Assembly: GCF_963678635.1 (NCBI RefSeq)
Contig: NC_087064.1
Coordinates: 79,216,512-79,276,511, forward strand
From: Symsagittifera roscoffensis
Taxonomy: Eukaryota > Xenacoelomorpha > Acoela > Convolutidae
Length of the DNA stretch: 60,000 nucleotides
Reading direction: 5' to 3'
Under the pieces are notes generated by a model, which made no database searches, was not told the origin of the DNA, and worked only from the letters and a program-made list of their open reading frames with translations. Every line of letters begins with the position of its first letter. Positions within the stretch are counted from its first letter, which is position 1. Below are positions 12,801 to 23,514 of the stretch, one piece after another. Position numbers and translations under genes: made by a program.

Positions 12801-12863
12801 CGACCAGGCTTTTGTTTTGAAAAATTTGATTGGGTATGTGTGTGAGAGTGTATGTTTATTTAG
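9861..12863 (+). other. Intron B-C (copy 1)
   Basis: Phase-1 intron of 3,003 bp with a C run next to the donor (about 9,882). Near 10,535-10,610 it holds an extra block resembling 11,068-11,150 (motif gcaggagactg and surroundings); copy 2 lacks the first block. A repeat tail sits at 11,348-11,398. No exon recognised. Confidence 0.6.
11348..11398 (+). repeat. TIR-repeat tail fragment
   Basis: cAGTCGGAACAtcaagggcttcaccctgat followed by gcgagcagtcaatttgtt: the right inverted end plus hairpin tail of the family. A full left half was not recognised. It is mirrored at 35,586-35,636 in copy 2. Confidence 0.6.
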
Positions 12864-13122
12864 ATCTGCCTCTGTTCTCCACCGGGAAGGAGAGGGAAGT
12901 GACCCTTCTCACTGGAACACACTCTCTAATCCCCTGCCACGCCCACATGCCAAAAACAACAACAACAACAACAGCAACAAGAACTACAAGTTCAACTATG
13001 ACAGAAGAGTCAGCAGACATCAGACACAGCAGCAGTAGTAACAGTAGTAACAGTAGCAGAAGGGGTGATGGTTCAGTCCCTGTCTCCTGGTCCAAAGTGG
13101 GAGCCCTTCTAGATCCTCTCAG
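12864..13122 (+). CDS. Exon C: first half of Ig-like domain 2 (copy 1)
   Basis: 259-bp exon, acceptor tgtttatttag|a (phase 1), donor cctcag|gtatca (phase 2). It encodes a linker DLPLFSTGKEREVTLL, the B-strand with first cysteine (THSLIPC), then a long low-complexity insertion rich in Thr, Ser and Asn from AAC/AGC/AGT repeats, and the C-strand tryptophan (PVSWSK). The insertion separates the Cys and Trp far more than in a normal Ig domain and could be an O-glycosylated loop. It is three residues longer than in copy 2. The second half of the domain is exon D. Gene identity unknown. Confidence 0.78.
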
Positions 13123-13857
13123 GTATCACAAGCCTAGACAACAGATCTCTCGGATCTACTTAACAATCTCCCCCCTTTCAATAAAGGAAGGGGGGGATTC
13201 TTTAGTAGATACAATGGGGAGGGGGGGGGGAGATTGTTAAGTAGATCCGATGTGTCATACAAATCATAATTTAACCTTCGAATAAAGAAGAAAACTTTGA
13301 AAATACTCAATAAAACGACGCATTTGGTACTGATTAGCAATTAGTGTTTTTGTTATTGAGTCAGTTTTCTTGAAGTGTTTAATTTTTTAACGGGACTTCT
13401 TGTTGATTCAATAGAATAATTTTAATCATAAATTTTTGAAAACTACTTTTCTGGAAACACAATTTTATAGCGTTTGAGAGTTTTTTTGCTGAATTCTTAA
13501 GAATCTGTTTCTTGTGGTTTCTAAATTTTATGTGGATAACGCCAGCGAAAAAACGAAAAAAAAAAAGTTTTTAAGAAATGTATTAAGTTGTACGTTTAGT
13601 TCTATCAATAGACCGATCCATTGGATCTAAGAAATAAGACATCTTTTAATCTGCGCTTAATGAGATATCTGAATACGTTTCGTGCTGGTCTAATAGTGTT
13701 CTCCCAATCGATTTAGTTTTTGTGAATTTATATGAAGAACTCTGTGACTAGATATCCTTTGGAAACAATTAATTTATTATCATTATTATGAGTATAAAAC
13801 TGTTCTTATCTGATGAGTATAAAACTGTTCATTCTGGGTTTTTATTGTGTTTGATAG
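13123..13857 (+). other. Intron C-D (copy 1)
   Basis: Phase-2 intron of 735 bp, gtatca to ttgatag. It contains the 25-bp-armed foldback near its 5' end. The rest is AT-rich without recognised features. Confidence 0.7.
13150..13250. mobile_element. Short foldback element with 25-bp arms
   Basis: Arms TCGGATCTACTTAACAATC + TCCCCC and GGGGGA + GATTGTTAAGTAGATCCGA are perfect inverted partners of about 25 bp, separated by about 50 bp. The element begins 28 bp past the exon C donor. A similar unit (13150-13250 equivalent) is at 37,422-37,515, differing in G-run lengths. It looks like a MITE or a local hairpin; no clear target-site duplication. Confidence 0.65.
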
Positions 13858-14075
13858 AGTTTGGACGACTGAGGATGGGTCTCTGTCTATCCGGAATGTG
13901 AGCAAACAGACAGCAGGCACTTACATATGCACAGCCTATCTCTACTCCGCCGTCCAAAACCCCCCACCCACACCCTACAACAGCAGCATCAACAACAACA
14001 TAACAGAGAGAGGGGGAGGAAAAAGGGGGTGGGTTGTTGCCAAGAGTGAGTCAGTGGTGCATCTGGTGGTGAAGG
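13858..14075 (+). CDS. Exon D: second half of Ig-like domain 2 (copy 1)
   Basis: 218-bp exon, acceptor gtttgatag|a (phase 2), donor gtgaag|ggtaag region with GT at 14,076 (phase 1). The frame gives VWTTEDGSLSIRNVSKQ, then TAGTYICTA, a clear E-F strand region with the second cysteine, and a G-strand ending SVVHLVVKG. A polar Asn/Pro/Gly-rich insertion (QNPPPTPYNSS and following) lies between the F and G strands, as in exon B. NVS, NSS and NIT look like N-glycosylation sequons, which fits an extracellular protein. Its translation is almost identical in copy 2. Confidence 0.85.
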
Positions 14076-14240
14076 GTAAGCAAAAATAAGAAGCAAGAGA
14101 GGGGGGACCTAATTATTATACACGAGCAGTTGAGTCTCAGACAGAAAGCGATGAGTATAATTGAAAAGGGTTGTAAGAGGTCCCTTTCTTGTGTTTTGGT
14201 TGTGATGTCATGGTCAAATTCATTATTAGGGACTGTTTAG
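14076..14240 (+). other. Intron D-E (copy 1)
   Basis: Short 165-bp phase-1 intron, GTAAGC to gactgtttag. The copy 2 equivalent, 38,351-38,516, is 166 bp. Confidence 0.75.
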
Positions 14241-14356
14241 ACTCCATGGCGTTCAGAGTGGAGCCGAAGGATGAGGAGGTGGGGGTGGGTGAGGATGCTC
14301 TGTTCCACTGTGCCGCAGACAACTCATCTGTCATATTCTGGGAGCTGCACCCAAAG
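14241..14356 (+). CDS. Exon E: first half of Ig-like domain 3 (copy 1)
   Basis: 116-bp exon, acceptor actgtttag|a (phase 1), donor cccaaag|gtacga (phase 0). It encodes DSMAFRVEPKDEEVGVGED, the B-strand ALFHC with first cysteine and the C-strand VIFWEL with tryptophan. It is a compact half-domain without the long loops of exons A-D. Unlike A/B and C/D, the intron inside this domain is phase 0, and exon F begins phase 0, so the two join cleanly. Same length in copy 2. Confidence 0.8.
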
Positions 14357-15054
14357 GTACGACATAAGTATACAATCCACTCACATCAACTTAGGCTCAC
14401 CCAGCTATTACTGAACACGAAACCCCTCCCCCCATCTCGAAGCAGAGGCTATTCAGAAGCAAGAACTTGTCTCATTTCACCTAAGATGTCACCGGCAGCT
14501 TGATGCCCTTTTGGTAGTCTCTCGACAAGCACTGTATTGTAAACGTATTTGGTTACAATTTCATGGTGTTTGATTATAAGTGTCTGGCTTGAACACAAAA
14601 TTATTACATTAATGGCCTGATTTTTTGATTTTTTTGGCGCTGTTTGCTTGAATTTTTCCTTATTTTCCCATAGAGTCTCAGATAATAAGTTACATAGATA
14701 CATTGGTAGTTTTTATTAATAGAAATTCATACGAAACGCTTTAGACAATACTGAAAATTTTCTTTTTAAAATTCAGGCAAGTACCACACTCATTTGTACT
14801 TTAGATAGCGCGTAGCAGGATACAATGAAGAACAGTTTTTTGTAATTTGTAATTTGTATCATTTTTCGTAACCTTTAACTTTTTCATAGATGTTACAGGA
14901 CACTCAGAACATCTAAGTCTTTGCCCTGATTTTTAAAATTTTTGTAATTGAAATTGATGACGATTACCAGCGCAACTCGGGAAGATTTTTCGAAACTTTT
15001 GTCTTTTAAAATTTTGGGTTGATAAAAAGTCGGAACAATGTGGCGTCCCGCGAC

Positions 15055-15275
15055 AGAGTTTCATGGATAAAAATCGATAATAATGGAAAAAAGTTGTCAA
15101 ACAAATATTGTCATTATAATCCATTAGGTAGCAAATTTAGACCACAAAATTGACTATTTTGTATTATAATCGATTATTTCCGTAAAAAAACAATCCGTTA
15201 AAATCCCATATATTAAATTATAAGTCATTTAAAATCCATTAATATTGATTACAATGGATTGTAATCTCTATATTT
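15055..15275. repeat. Clustered TATAATC/GATTATA inverted motifs
   Basis: Several near-palindromic motifs lie together: cattataatccatta, tattataatcgattat, and GATTACAATGGATTGTAATC, whose 9-bp arms are perfect. The cluster is repeated at about 39,345-39,545 in copy 2. No coding potential. Confidence 0.45.
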
Positions 15276-16099
15276 TTTTTGCAAAATGAAAATACTCACG
15301 GCCTACTCGAATTCTAAATCTACTCAATTTTATAACGCCCGTTTAATCCTCTTACCAGTCATTTTCTCCACTCTCGTTCACCCTTTCCCCCTGTTTATTC
15401 TTCTTAACCCTACCCCACCCCTACTTACCCCCACCCCTACCTACCTAACATTTTTTTATATTATCAGTTCATCAAAATTTTTTTGATGCTCTGAAAAAAA
15501 TTGCTTGTCAAAAAATTTAGCTCACAAAACGAATGTTTGGGTAAAAAACCACAAAATTTTTGATTATCGGAACAAAAACATATCGTTTTTGATTTTGACA
15601 CTGGAAAGCTCTGATCAAGCATATCCTCGCCAGTTTTTTCAATATCGACAGTTTGAAAATCATTGGCTGCTACGTATATTTTACAAATGTTATCAACTTA
15701 AATATCCTTTCACTGGTGTAGAGGACGTAATGACAGTTGTGAAAAATCGATATGGTTCTATTTTCTAGAACAGACTGATTCATAGCTAAAACGTACTTTC
15801 ATTGGGGATCGAATTGCACTCCGAATAGTCGGAACATCAAATGACAATTGGAACAACATTCCGCCTTCAAAAGTTACATGAGAATCAGAGTTGAAACACT
15901 TCATAGCTTTCATAAATCTATACAAGTACCGTGTTTTATTTTTTAAAATCATTTGTGAAAAGAAGTGTTTGGTGCTTTTATCAGCAACAGAAAACTATCA
16001 ATTAAATTTTATTAACAACTTTTTTTGGAAGAAGCGTTTTGATCTCACTAGGCTGCGCGAGGCAAAAATCTGAGCAAAGTTATTCACAACTCATGGAAT

Positions 16100-16740
16100 T
16101 TGAAAAAGACACGAAATAAAAAACAGTTATGATCAAATTGGTTCAATGCATTTGCTGCTTCAATACAATTGACTTCAATTTTTGAAGAAATATGGATCAT
16201 TTTGAAGTACTTTGTCAAACAAAAAAAACTTCGGCAATCAAAGTAAAATTTTTCAGAAAAAATACCCTCATGAAGATACCGACACCTTGAGCTCAAAATC
16301 AGAAAGCTAATTTCAACTGTGAAAATAAGCAGTTAAGACCGAATTGGAAGTTTTGCTCCATTCAACTAGATTAAATTTTTAAAGAGGTATGGATCATATT
16401 GAATATTTTTGTCAAACAAAAAACTTTAGGACATAAGAGTAAAAAGTTTCAAATAAATTAAATTATACTCTCATGAAGATACCGACACCACCTTGAGTTC
16501 AAAATCAAAAAGATAATTTCAATTGTAAAAATATACAGTTAAGACCGAATTGGAAATTTTGCTCCATTCGCATTTGGATTCAATTTTTGAAAAGGTATAG
16601 ACCATATTGAATATTTTTGTCAAAAAAAAAAACTTTAGGCCATCAGAGTAAAATTTTTCGAAAAAATTAAATTATACTCTCATGAAGATACGGACACCTT
16701 GAGTTCAAAATCAAAAAAAAATAATTTCAACTGTGATCAA
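16100..16740 (+). repeat. Three tandem units of about 206 bp
   Basis: The phrase gttaagaccgaattgg occurs at 16,332 and 16,538 (206-bp spacing). gaagatac(c/g)gacacc, ttgagttcaaaatc and tttttgtcaaa recur in each unit. The first unit is the most diverged. Copy 2 has the same array (about 46,880-47,480) with about 196-bp spacing. Confidence 0.75.
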
Positions 16741-17744
16741 GAATTTCTGAGAGTTTGAAGACTTTAGTCATAACCTTGAACTTATTTATGCGTTTTTTTT
16801 TTGTAGTGATGAACAAACAGTTTCGTACTTATTTTTGACTCTGGTATTCTTCTCATTCCATGAATTTTTTTAATTAAAATTTTTGCTCAGGTTTTTAGTC
16901 AGGGTTTCAAGAAAAATCTTTTTTGAATAAATGATAAAAAATGGATTATCAAAAACCCGTTTCAATCTAAACGATTTTTTGATTTTTTATCAAAACATTG
17001 TTTGTTTCGGATATCAATCATTTTTGGTCGAGAAACATAATTCATTTACTTCAAACCTGTTTCTCTGGTTTCACTCATTTTTTTTGGTGATTATTCTGTG
17101 ATTTAAAACCAATTTAAATCAACTTGATCTAAATCAAACAACCCTGTTTTTAGTGCCATTGTTTTTGAGAGTCGAATACAATAATACTATACCAACCAAC
17201 TCAGTGTATGAATGAAGTTTTGCAGAACCCACCGAGACTTGGGGAATCCGCAATAAGTAGCTATAGTTGCTCGTTGAGGGTTGCGCGACAAAACTAACGT
17301 GCTGACAAACTAGACGTTACAAGGTGTTCGTGCGGAAATTCAGCAACTTTTCGGTTTTTCGGTACGTGCCTGCACTGGATTTCCATGAATATAAACTAAT
17401 CAAAACTGATTTTTTTTGTCAGTGTCTACAAAAGTGAAAATTACTCGATTAAATCAATTATATATGGAACATTTTGCCATAATTTGAAAAAGCCTTAAAA
17501 CTTTTTGCCATTCAATTGTATTAGCTTTTTTCTCACTTCTATAGATAAGACAAGGAAACTTCATTATAATCAATTTTTCCACTTTATTGAGATGCAACGT
17601 TTTAAAATTAAGTTCAACTTTTGTCTCTGCTTGTTATTTTTTTCAAATTCTTGTTATTCATTTTATATTTCTCAATTTTATTGCTTCCAACAATTTTCTT
17701 AACTTGCTTAAAAACTTTAGGGGAATTTTGGGAAACGTTTTTAT

Positions 17745-18395
17745 AGATATATGTATGTTTGTATGTATGTATAAATCTATGTATCTATGTATGTATGTTT
17801 CTTTGTATGTATGTATGAATGTATGTATTTATGTATGTATGCATGTATTTATGTATGTATGATTGAATGTATGTATGTAAGTATGTAAGTAAGTAAGTAT
17901 GTATGTATGTATGTATGTATGTATGTATGTATGTATGTATGTATCATACATACATACATACATACATACTTACTTACTTACATACTTACATACATACATT
18001 CAATCATACATACATAAATACATACATACAGACATACATACATACATACATACATACATAATGTATGTATGTATGTATGTATGTATGTATGTATGTATGT
18101 ATGTATGTATGTATGTATGTATGTATGTATGTATGTATGTATGTATGTATGTATGTATGTATGTATGTATATATTTATGTATGTATGTATGTATGTATGT
18201 ATGTATGTATGTATGTATGTATGCATGTATGTGTGTATGTATGTATGTATGTATGTATGTATGTATGTATGTATGTATGTGTGTATGTTTGTATGTATGT
18301 ATGTAGTATGTATGTACGTATGTATGTATGTTTATATGTATGTATGTTTGTATGTATGTATGTATTTGTTTATGCAAGTATTGTAAGTATTTAAG
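17745..18395. repeat. (GTAT)n microsatellite array with internal inverted block (copy 1)
   Basis: About 650 bp of GTAT/ATGT repeats with variant units. Within it, 17,945-18,061 is the reverse complement (CATA)n. The variant units in 17,843-17,944 (tgattgaatg, gtaagtaagtaag) are mirrored in 17,945-18,023, making a near-perfect palindrome. Translations of this array are not genes. Confidence 0.95.
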
Positions 18396-19347
18396 TAATT
18401 TTGACAGGAGTCGCGAGCCAAAAATGCAAAATTTGAGTACACATCTTCCAAAATTGGCCTTTTTGACTTGTATTCTCAACAATTGACCAAAAATCATTTG
18501 GCCAAATGTAATAAATTCAAGAATTACAACGTAGGGGGCTGGTTTTGATTGAGGTTTGGTGGGTAAGGGATATAGAGGCAAATGTTGGGGGTGTAAGTTG
18601 GTAAAGAGCCAAACGTTGGGGGATGAGAAGAGGTTGGTTATGATGATGAGATCGGATGGTTGGTTCTTTTGGTAGGGAGAGGGTGTGGGTTGGCTGGAGT
18701 AAAGGACAAGGGGACAATTTTTAGGGGAAAGGTAAGTTGGCAAAGGGCAAAAATAGAGGTGGGAGTGCAATTATTTTGCAATTTGACAAAATCAATTTTG
18801 GAAATCGAGTACGCAAAACAATTATAAATTGGAAAAAATTCTTTTTAATCAATTTTAAATTGATTAAAAAGATGAGTTTTTGTTCCTTTTTGTTGTCTTG
18901 TTAAAATTTTAGACCATAAAATCCATTGTGATTGATTTATCTTTCACTTTTCTTAGATGCGGGTGGTTTCCACCTACAATAGTAGAGCATATTTATAGAC
19001 TTGTATCCGGATTCAAGTGCCGGTCTAATACTTTCTCGAGGAGGGGTTGCAAAAGATTTTTTCTACTTTTGTTTAGTTGGACCGAATTAATTTTCCGAGC
19101 GCTCCCACAATCCAATAAAAACCCTATTTTGACAATTTTAGCGCCACAGACAAATCTTTGAAAAAGCAAAAGCGCCCGTTTTTGGGCTCTTTTTGGAAAA
19201 TTTTAACAAAAAAACCTGAAGAACATTTTAGGGTTGGTCAGCCGAATAGAGACGTCATAAAATAATACCAAACGTGGGGACCCTTTGGTTGGTGATGGAG
19301 TCAAATCCCTGAGGGGGGGGGGGGTATCCGCCCTTCCCCCTAAATCC

Positions 19348-19415
19348 GTCTCTGTGTAGATTCCAGGTGCCTATACGCACCAATTGGTGCATATGGGCTC
19401 CTGGAATACGGAGAC
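19348..19415. repeat. 68-bp imperfect hairpin
   Basis: Outer arms gtctctgtgtagattccagg and cctggaatacggagac pair with a small bulge. The centre is the perfect 14-bp palindrome gcaccaattggtgc. Preserved in copy 2 at 49,955-50,022. It could be a small foldback element or a transcribed hairpin. Confidence 0.5.
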
Positions 19416-19493
19416 AAGTCTTTACATTGTTCTCAAATTGCAAGTGGACCGCAAATATCCAAGGATCAGTTTGGCCTCGTAAGGAATATTATT

Positions 19494-19890
19494 TGTATTC
19501 CGACCCTAAAAGTTTTTCTAAAAGTGATGTAAAAGGTATTGACGATCTGCGATCCTCCATTTTAAAAATTCTCTATTTGGCTATAGTTTGACCAATTAAC
19601 GCGCGATTAATTTTGTATTGTTAAGGCTAGTGTAGCGAAAAAAGGGCTCAAAAAACATTCCAAATTGAATTGGGGCAAGCTATTTGGTCTTACTCACACG
19701 GTAATAGTAGCTAAATACATCACTTTGAACTTTGCCGAGCGTGTGGGAAATTATTCCAAATAAAAATTTGAAGGAAAGAAAAAATTTTCAAAGTTACATC
19801 ACTTTTTAAATCAAAAAATTTTTTTAGAAGTTTTTTTAGAAATCAAACGGCAGTCGAAGAACTTGGGGCTTTTCCCTGATACAAAAAGTT
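19494..19890 (+). repeat. Degenerate TIR repeat
   Basis: Starts tgtattccga, holds a remnant of the central motif (caattaacgcgcgatta) and ends cggcagtcgaagaacttggggcttttccctgatac. Its copy 2 partner is 50,101-50,495. Confidence 0.5.
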
Positions 19891-21770
19891 TTATGTTCTC
19901 AAAAGGGGGTGGCAGGTTCTTTAGTTCGTTTTTGCTATTTTATACTATGTTTATTTGTCAATTTTATACCATGTTTTTTCGGGACTGTTGTTTGTTTAAC
20001 ACGGGTGTCTGTTGTTTGCTTATGTAACATATCTCCCCCTTTGCTCAGTTTGTCTTCTGCAACTGAGTCAACAAATCTGTTGCTCGTTTGTCGACCACGC
20101 CAGAGCAATAACCGCCTGTAAGCTTATTAATATACTCAGTGAAAAAAGTAGGAAAAAAGGGAGAAGCGAAATAATGTGATATGGACATACTCTACCTACA
20201 TGCACCATTTGGTTTCTTTGTTAAAAGTTTGGAAATTGGAAAAAAAAAATCAAATATCACAGTTCAAATATCTGGTTTTATTTTCTCCTTTCCCCAGCTG
20301 CGAGTTTTTTTAAGTAATTTTTTGGTTCACCGTTTCCGATTTTCACAAAAACTGGCATGCATGCATGCTAAAAAGGCAGGCCGCCAATGACAAACTTATT
20401 TGGTCTTGAAATTTAACTTGCAAAACCACTCGCTACACCGACTCTGAATGACGACTTAGAAGTCTGTTCTATGATTACATCACCTGATCTCAACTGATGA
20501 TTTTTCTACTCAAATTTTTTTTTGAAAATTCAACCCCCTCACAAGTGAACTCATAAGCTAGCCGATAAAACTTGCGTCCAAAATAGCTTGTCTCAATTCA
20601 ATTTTCACACCACGGAGCCTGATGAACTGACCATAGCTTATGCCTTAAAAGTTATAGAAAAAAAATAAAGCAAATTGTATAAATTGACCATTTTTAACCG
20701 CCAATAAAACGGACTAATTATAGGGGGGAAAATTTACTCTAAGTTAATTTGAACTCAATCAATGACAATTTTTGAAGAATTTTTTTGAAGATATGAAATA
20801 TAACGACATATTGAAGATCATAAAATGATAAAATGTTCACCTGCAAAGTTTTTTGTTAAATAAACTGGGATTTGAAATGGCCAATTTGGTATAAAAACGA
20901 GGGCCACATTTTCAAACTTTTTAATCAATCTGCAGACAGCGATGTATTCGTCTTTTTGATTTAAATTATTGTCAGATAATTTTAGACAAGTAAATTTTTC
21001 AAATACTGAGTTAGTAGCTGCAATTGTTGTCCTGAGTTTCGAAGAAAGTATTGATATGTGGGGTTAATTTTTCTTCAATTGTTCAACTGGCCGTTTCGAG
21101 GGATTTTTTTTTCTACTATATGAAAAGTATTGATACCTTGAGCTCAAAATACAAAAAAATATCCGTTGATCTTTTTCCGTATAACTATCGTCTTATGAAA
21201 ATTGCTAGTTTGAGACAATTAACGATAGATTTTGTGCTGTTAGCGCCTGAGTGGCTTGTTCAGTGGTTCAGAAAAATTTCTAAAACAAATGATAGACTCA
21301 ACTCAATTAGTGTTACAAAAATAAGACATGAAAATTTTAAGTCAAAAAATCATTAAATCAAAAACATAACTTTTTGAGTATTTTTTTTTCTTCAAATTTT
21401 GAATTTCTCTATGGGTAAAAAAATAAAGCGAGTGCTGAGTCAACTTAAGACATTCAATTTGACTTTTTTAGAGCGGAATAAGAACAAACATTTTCGAATA
21501 ATTTTAGCATAGAAATTGAGCATGAGCAGGTGATAGCTTATTCTATATTTAGAAATGGAAACGTTGAAGAATTGCTTTGAGCGTTTTAATTTCCTCAGAA
21601 ATTTAAGCAGTTTTTGGTATAAAATCTATTAAAAAAACTGATATTCTAATAACAATTGTCTGCTGAATTGCCAAACACCAACAATTTGGTCTAATCAATA
21701 CGTTGTTAGACCCTTGTTAAAGTATTCAGTTCTTTAGGTAGCCTGGATGGTGGGGCGAGATTTACAGGGC

Positions 21771-21814
21771 AGTCGAAACATTCAGGCATTCGCCTAGAAA
21801 TGAGCCATCTTGTT
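21771..21814 (+). repeat. TIR-repeat tail fragment
   Basis: agtcgaaacattcaggcatt followed by cgcctagaaatgagccatcttgttc, a diverged right end of the family. Upstream at about 21,127-21,240 are the phrase ttgagctcaaaat and a remnant gacaattaacgatag, so an old full copy may span about 21,000-21,814. Confidence 0.45.
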
Positions 21815-22481
21815 CACACTCATTTCGATTTTGCGTTTAAGCATTGCGTATAGAAGTTATTTCAAGCTGAAAATTTTAGTTATATTTTCCTTTTGGGCAC
21901 CTTAAATTTTCCTTAATTTGAAATTTTTGATTAATTTTTTTTTCTGCGCGATTGAAGTTTTTAAGGAAAAACACGAGAGCCAAAAAAGGCAAGTTTTGGT
22001 CAATCCTTCCTTAAAGTGCCAGCAAACGGCATTTCTAATAATACTTTCATTAATTGCTATCAATAATAAAAAAAATCAACGAAGCTGTTCGCATCATGGC
22101 AAAGTCATGAATGTTCCGTTAACTTTTTAATACGTTTCGAAATGTTTTTGAAAAATAGAACATTGATTGGCACTTTTGGCAAAGTAGTCTTTTATTTGCG
22201 ATATTTTCATCGCCAGTGTTTTGACGTTCGCTAATTTGTAATTTTGGGCTATTTTGCGAGTCCGGCTCAGGAATTTCTTCCAATTATCTTGATGCGAGCC
22301 ACTTGTTCCTATTTTAATTTTTTTAGACGGTAATTACATCTATCTGTGTGGATGGTAATTACATCAACTTTACTCAGCCTGTGAAAGGAACTAAGAGGGA
22401 AGAATTTTTTTTGAAGAAATTTTTTTGGAAACTTTATCAATTTCTTAATTTAGTCGAAAACTGTTCCATACACTTTTAGGA

Positions 22482-22527
22482 GCAGCCGGAAAATTTTACG
22501 CGTTCCCCTGATATGAGCAGTCTTCTC
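22482..22527 (+). repeat. TIR-repeat tail fragment
   Basis: gcagccggaaaattttacgc then gttcccctgatatgagcagtcttct: family tail with eroded hairpin. Only in copy 1, because copy 2 is interrupted upstream of this point. Confidence 0.4.
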
Positions 22528-23514
22528 TACATTTCAAAATTTACGGGATACATCTCAACGCATAAATAGTTCGCGTTACGCTTCCAGCATTATATAAAAA
22601 ATCTTTAAAGCGAGAATAAGTTCAAAGCGTCCGAGATAATTGCTTTATTGAAAAAACTTGTTAAAAACTGATCGCGGGCGATTTATTGTTTTACAATTCA
22701 ATTCATTCCGGAAAAGTCGCCACGTTTAAATGAGTTGCGTGAAAGCATCATAGATAAATTCTCGAAAGCGCGCACAATTAAGTCGAAGATTATGGCCAAA
22801 TTGGAAGTTAATAAATCTTCAGAACTTTACCAAAATGGGGTCTTATGCTCTAAACGGCCCAAAATCAATGTTTGTATAACTTGAGCTGAAAGTTATGCGG
22901 TTGAACCTGATTGGCCCAATCAAACTCAAGCAACATGGTCAGGCATTTCAGTCAACGTTTCTAGCAGATAAAAACTTGAGCCGAAATTAAAGAAAATGTA
23001 AAACTTGGTCACATAAAAAAAGTAATTTTACGTCATTCGTGAAACTTTCCCCAGACAAGATTTTATCTGCTTGAAATATTAATTGACGAAACGTACGCGT
23101 TGTTGAATTAGCCAATCAGACTCAACACAAAAATTTTTAGTTCTATGTAGAAAAACTAATTTTGGGTCGTTTAGTGCATAAGACCCCCAAAATGAACAGA
23201 ACGCAGGTCAAAATGATTTTAGAATTTGATTTGGGAAACAATAATTTCATCGAAGTATAAAAATTGTTGGCTGAAATTTAGTGTTTTGATTGCTGAAATT
23301 GGTTTAAAAGTCGGAGCAATAATGTGCGAGGGTCATGATTGATATCGCTTAATACTACGCTGAGTTCATCATTGAGATTATATGTGTGATGCTATGAACA
23401 AAGTGAGGATAATAAGAGTGAATCGTACACTGACGGAAAAAATCCACCAAGTATCATGTCTCAATTTGCAAGTGTGTTTAGGATGGTGAGCCAGAGATCC
23501 TGTTTCCCCTGCAG

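Larger units (their letters stand above)
1297..20475 (+). repeat. Large segmental duplication, copy 1
   Basis: From aaaaattctcatgtcaaaca at 1,297 onward, the sequence is matched in order and orientation by the segment starting at 24,983. The match runs through all introns and exons A-E and ends at ttagaagtctgttctat (20,459-20,475). Small intervals I compared differ by a few percent, with many short indels and a few large structural differences: one repeat copy lost near 1,700, a palindromic GTAT array near 17,940, and two retroelement insertions present only in copy 2. Sequence beyond 20,475 in copy 1, including exon F, has no partner inside the window. Confidence 0.93.
14357..23514 (+). other. 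Intron E-F (copy 1)
   Basis: Phase-0 intron of 9,158 bp. It contains TATAATCNATTA-type palindromes (about 15,050-15,275), roughly 200-bp tandem repeats (about 16,100-16,740), the GTAT array (17,745-18,395), a G-rich tract (about 18,533-18,720), a 68-bp hairpin (19,348-19,415), a degraded TIR repeat (19,494-19,890) and repeat tails near 21,771 and 22,482. No exon recognised. Confidence 0.6.

Noticed and set aside
12856-13095. Minus-strand Leu/Val-rich ORF that looks like a membrane segment
   Set aside because: Antisense of the AAC/AGC repeats in exon C; no independent support.
17899-18770. Long ORFs rich in MYVC or HTYI repeats on both strands
   Set aside because: They are translations of the (GTAT)n/(CATA)n microsatellite, open in every frame because the unit lacks stops.
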